A DNA stretch of 8,909 nucleotides from Chloroflexota bacterium. GTDB taxonomy: Bacteria; Chloroflexota; Anaerolineae; J102. The position numbers and the translations under genes were made by a program. Positions within the stretch are counted from its first letter, which is position 1; every line of letters begins with the position of its first letter. Under the pieces are notes generated by a model. The model saw nothing but the letters and a program-made list of their open reading frames with translations. It did not search any database and was not told where the DNA came from. The DNA lies in the NCBI GenBank assembly GCA_013152695.1, contig JAADFV010000040.1, positions 3,523 through 12,431 of the forward strand, read 5' to 3'. Positions 7,901 through 8,909 of the stretch are shown here, one piece after another.

Positions 7901-8808
7901 TTCCCGGCATTGTGCATCCCAAAGGGCTTGCCGTCAATCCTGTGACACACAACGTCTATGTCGCCAGCCGTGACAATAACACGGTGCAGGTCATTAGTGG
8001 CTACCTTCTTGTCCCTTCTGTTGCCATCCCTGTTTGTGGTGAGCCCTTTGGCGTTGCTGTCAATCCTCTGACTAATAAAGTGTATGTAGCTTGTTTTAGC
8101 GAGGAAAAAGTGGCGGTCATCGACGGTTCCAGCAACACTGTGATCAAGTCCGTGCACGTTGGACCCGAGCCGACTTACATCGGTATCAACCAACACACCA
8201 ATCGCATCTATGTGGTTACACATGGCAACAATGGCGTCGTCGAAATCAATGGCGCCAACGATACCATGACACGCGTCGCCGGTGTGGGCGCAGGCGCCTT
8301 TGCCATCGCCATCAACGAAAGTCTGAATCGCATCTATGTCACCAGTCGCGATCAGGGTGAGGTCTGGACCATTGACGGCACGACCATGAGTCCTTTACGA
8401 GACCAGCGTGTGATGCCCGGTGGGCCGCGCGATCATCCCTTTGGCATTGGCTATAATCTTGTCAGCAACCGTCTCTATGTCACCTACACCGACCAGGGAT
8501 ATCTCACCCGTCTTGCCGTGTATGAACCCGGTGTCGATGGCCTTACGCGTTTGGATACGATCACCATTCCTGATGGTGGTAAAGATGGTCCCGGCCAAGT
8601 GGGCATCAACCCCATCACTAACCGCATCTACACGTTGAACTCAGCCAGTGATTCTGTCTCCATCATCGACGGTGCGCTCGGGCGCATTGTTGCCACGGAG
8701 CGCTTTGCCGCCGATCCCTTCGGTGTCGCTGTCGATTCGGGTTGGAATCGCTTTTATATCGGTTTTCGCGCTGTCAATGCCCTCTGGGCTATCCCTGACA
8801 TGTACTAA
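4915..8808 (+). CDS. Secreted DUF11-repeat and YVTN beta-propeller protein, 1297 aa
   Basis: A large extracellular protein of unknown exact role, probably in surface adhesion or envelope structure. The ATG at 4915 has GAGGTG 5 bases upstream (4904-4909). Layout: signal peptide 1-33 (hydrophobic core LFALLSITFLFFVA, likely cut after SQA33); a beta-rich domain about 55-250 (VDDFDVDQ, GPGILGGERD and PDFVLDGIS segments), perhaps a jelly-roll/carbohydrate-binding-like fold (inference); a first DUF11-like domain about 253-392 with an EF-hand-like loop D263-Q-N-H-D-G268 and no Cys; four DUF11 repeats from residues 399, 533, 667 and 801; a Pro-Thr linker about 932-990 interrupted by SHYWPMILV; and a seven-bladed YVTN/YncE-like propeller about 995-1297. 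The protein ends ALWAIPDMY with no LPXTG motif, PEP-CTERM or C-terminal membrane helix, so it is released or held non-covalently. It is likely transcribed on its own from the promoter at 4819-4846. Confidence 0.93.
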   Translation: MESLSFDKLFSRLFALLSITFLFFVAQTTSSQAGWRDDRRIMPSSPLAEVTTPSLATGYVDDFDVDQPTMRLYSDTDEGKTIGWSVSGPGILGGERDLRITLLQAGIGRNSVSAGVSGGAYTYGQEPFVKAAGGIQWDGPDDSEVLDPTGLGGYDLTEGGTRDGIYVRVLFADVPIDLHLDIYKDANNASTQDFSIPGGITSPVEIVFPYSSFQTMLGSGADFENAGAIELTMESDGAPDFVLDGISRVAILTATKTDAILIDQNHDGVANPGDTLRYTVHLTNFKDLFGATISNIVFNDTPDPYTELVVGSVTTTKGVIISGNNAGDARIQVDVGEIPDDSSETITFDVLINNPLAAGIEQVVNQGVITYSPNTTVFSDDPDTTEPNDPTITPVVAAPDLSVTKTDSGISSGVGETITYTLAYGNAGNQDATGVVITETVPAHTSLASGASSQGWLCAPDQLAGSTCSLAIGDLAVGDQGTVDFAVTVVNPLPAGVDAIDNTVCIGDDGMNGPDLNSLDNCDDESTPVDAAPDLRLEKTDADVVTKPGASLVYTLTVSNVGDQDATGITITETVPAHTSFSSPGSTAGWVCTPNGDAGNFCTFAVGSLDAGASRDIQFAVSVVNPVPAGFDALFNTACVMDDGNNGDDPTPQDNCDDEPTPVDAAPDLRISKSDGDVTVRPGQTLVYTLTAANVGNQDTTGVVLSETVPDHTSFSAASSPVGWTCAPNISEGSTCRFVVGPLAAGTQITTTFAVRLEDSVAAGVTGLENTVCMKDDGSNGRDPHPQDNCTMEPTPVEAVPDLRISKDDGGAIVDPGKILVYTLSYENVGDQDAMGVTISETVPAHTTFNSAASSSGWQCQPDGSAGNQCSYNVGGVVAGSSDSIAFAVTLDKVIKINVTQINNDACIEDDGSNGPDPSPTNNCDSEDTPIRPPTPTPTRTPTPTPTATATPTVTPTATPVSHYWPMILVPPPTPTPTPTPSPAPVVVTEGQPVLVPGIVHPKGLAVNPVTHNVYVASRDNNTVQVISGYLLVPSVAIPVCGEPFGVAVNPLTNKVYVACFSEEKVAVIDGSSNTVIKSVHVGPEPTYIGINQHTNRIYVVTHGNNGVVEINGANDTMTRVAGVGAGAFAIAINESLNRIYVTSRDQGEVWTIDGTTMSPLRDQRVMPGGPRDHPFGIGYNLVSNRLYVTYTDQGYLTRLAVYEPGVDGLTRLDTITIPDGGKDGPGQVGINPITNRIYTLNSASDSVSIIDGALGRIVATERFAADPFGVAVDSGWNRFYIGFRAVNALWAIPDMY
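6109..7716 (+). repeat. Four tandem DUF11 repeats, exact 402-bp (134-residue) period
   Basis: Units begin at 6109, 6511, 6913 and 7315, each at a PDL[SR] motif, with no insertion or deletion between units. Each contains ETVP[AD]HT, GWxC-x9-C, a second C-x16-C pair within [VA]CxxDDGxNGxDxxxxxNC, and closes with TP[VI]. The cysteines are 458/468/505/522 in the first unit and recur every 134 residues up to 860/870/907/924. The DNA of the units is clearly diverged, so the duplication is old. DUF11 domains are known as Ig-like beta-sandwich stalk modules of surface proteins. Confidence 0.93.
7711..7866 (+). repeat. Pro-Thr linker, low-complexity CCN-ACN repeats in two blocks
   Basis: Two runs of alternating Pro/Thr codons (about 7711-7797 and 7828-7866) flank a short non-repetitive insert encoding SHYWPMILVPP (7798-7830). 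Such linkers typically form stiff, often glycosylated spacers between extracellular domains. Here they separate the DUF11 stalk from the propeller. The codons vary (CCA/CCG/CCC/CCT with ACA/ACG/ACC/ACT), so this is not a clean microsatellite. Confidence 0.9.
7918..8805 (+). repeat. Seven-bladed YVTN/YncE-like beta-propeller repeats
   Basis: Seven copies of a xPxGxxxNxxTNRxYVxxxxxxxVxxIDG-type blade begin at residues 1002, 1044, 1086, 1128, 1175, 1226 and 1268. The spacing is 42 residues except after blades 4 and 5 (47 and 51), where loops are longer. Blade 1 reads PKGLAVNPVTHNVYVASRD and blade 6 GQVGINPITNRIYTLNSASD. Seven blades fit a closed propeller, normally a ligand- or protein-binding platform. 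No catalytic motif is evident. Confidence 0.88.
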
Positions 8809-8840
8809 AGCCGACAGCCGCAGCACGCGCTGCCCGGCTT
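8808..8840 (+). terminator. Candidate hairpin terminator overlapping the stop codon
   Basis: The outer stem AAGCCG (8808-8813) pairs with CGGCTT (8835-8840), and the inner stem GCAGC (8820-8824) pairs with GCTGC (8829-8833) around the loop ACGC. The two stems are joined by an asymmetric internal loop (6 and 1 bases). The following bases AGTTCTATC are a poor T-tract, so intrinsic termination is uncertain. Confidence 0.35.
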
Positions 8841-8909
8841 AGTTCTATCAAGGTCGAGCGTTGATCATGTGCCGTTCGTAGCAATGCCCCGCCGCCGAGG
8901 GCTGAAGCC
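8841..8909. other. Window tail, nothing recognisable
   Basis: 69 bases downstream of the hairpin. No reading frame with a ribosome binding site, RNA gene or regulatory site could be supported. Confidence 0.5.

Noticed and set aside
6517..8223. 568-codon open frame on the minus strand
   Set aside because: It lies wholly opposite the DUF11 repeats and propeller, and its Arg/Gly/Asp-rich product shows no family features. It is a shadow of the regular codon pattern of the + strand gene.

Overview
The window is one co-directional stretch, all genes on the + strand. It has two parts: a cluster of phosphorelay signalling genes (1-4322) with a small gene of unknown function behind it (4356-4682), and one large gene for a secreted multidomain repeat protein (4915-8808). 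No rRNA, tRNA, CRISPR array, transposase or phage gene is visible.

The protein styles suggest a Chloroflexota bacterium (Anaerolineae/Caldilineae-like). The secreted protein combines DUF11 repeats, long Pro-Thr linkers, a short aromatic-Pro motif of the 'YLPLVL' kind and a YVTN-type beta-propeller. The kinases carry GAF and multiple PAS sensors. This assignment is inference from protein style; no taxonomic marker gene is present.

Signalling cluster. The 3' part of a GAF-HisKA-HATPase histidine kinase (1-1188, truncated by the window edge) is followed after 24 bp by an Rcp1-type single-domain response regulator (1213-1662). After another 17 bp comes a hybrid histidine kinase with the order REC-PAS-PAS-PAS-HisKA-HATPase-REC (1680-4322). 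The tight spacing suggests one transcript. No DNA-binding or enzymatic output domain is encoded here, so the final target of the relay lies elsewhere. A 108-aa soluble orphan protein (4356-4682) follows after 33 bp with its own good ribosome binding site and may belong to the same operon.

A 232-bp gap (4683-4914) holds a plausible sigma-70-type promoter at 4819-4846. It leads into the 1297-aa secreted protein: signal peptide, beta-rich N-terminal domain, one Cys-free DUF11-like domain, four DUF11 repeats of exactly 134 residues each with four conserved cysteines and an Asp-rich loop, a two-part Pro-Thr linker, and a seven-bladed propeller at the C-terminus. No membrane or cell-wall anchor is visible. 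An imperfect hairpin overlaps its stop codon, and the last 69 bases hold nothing recognisable.
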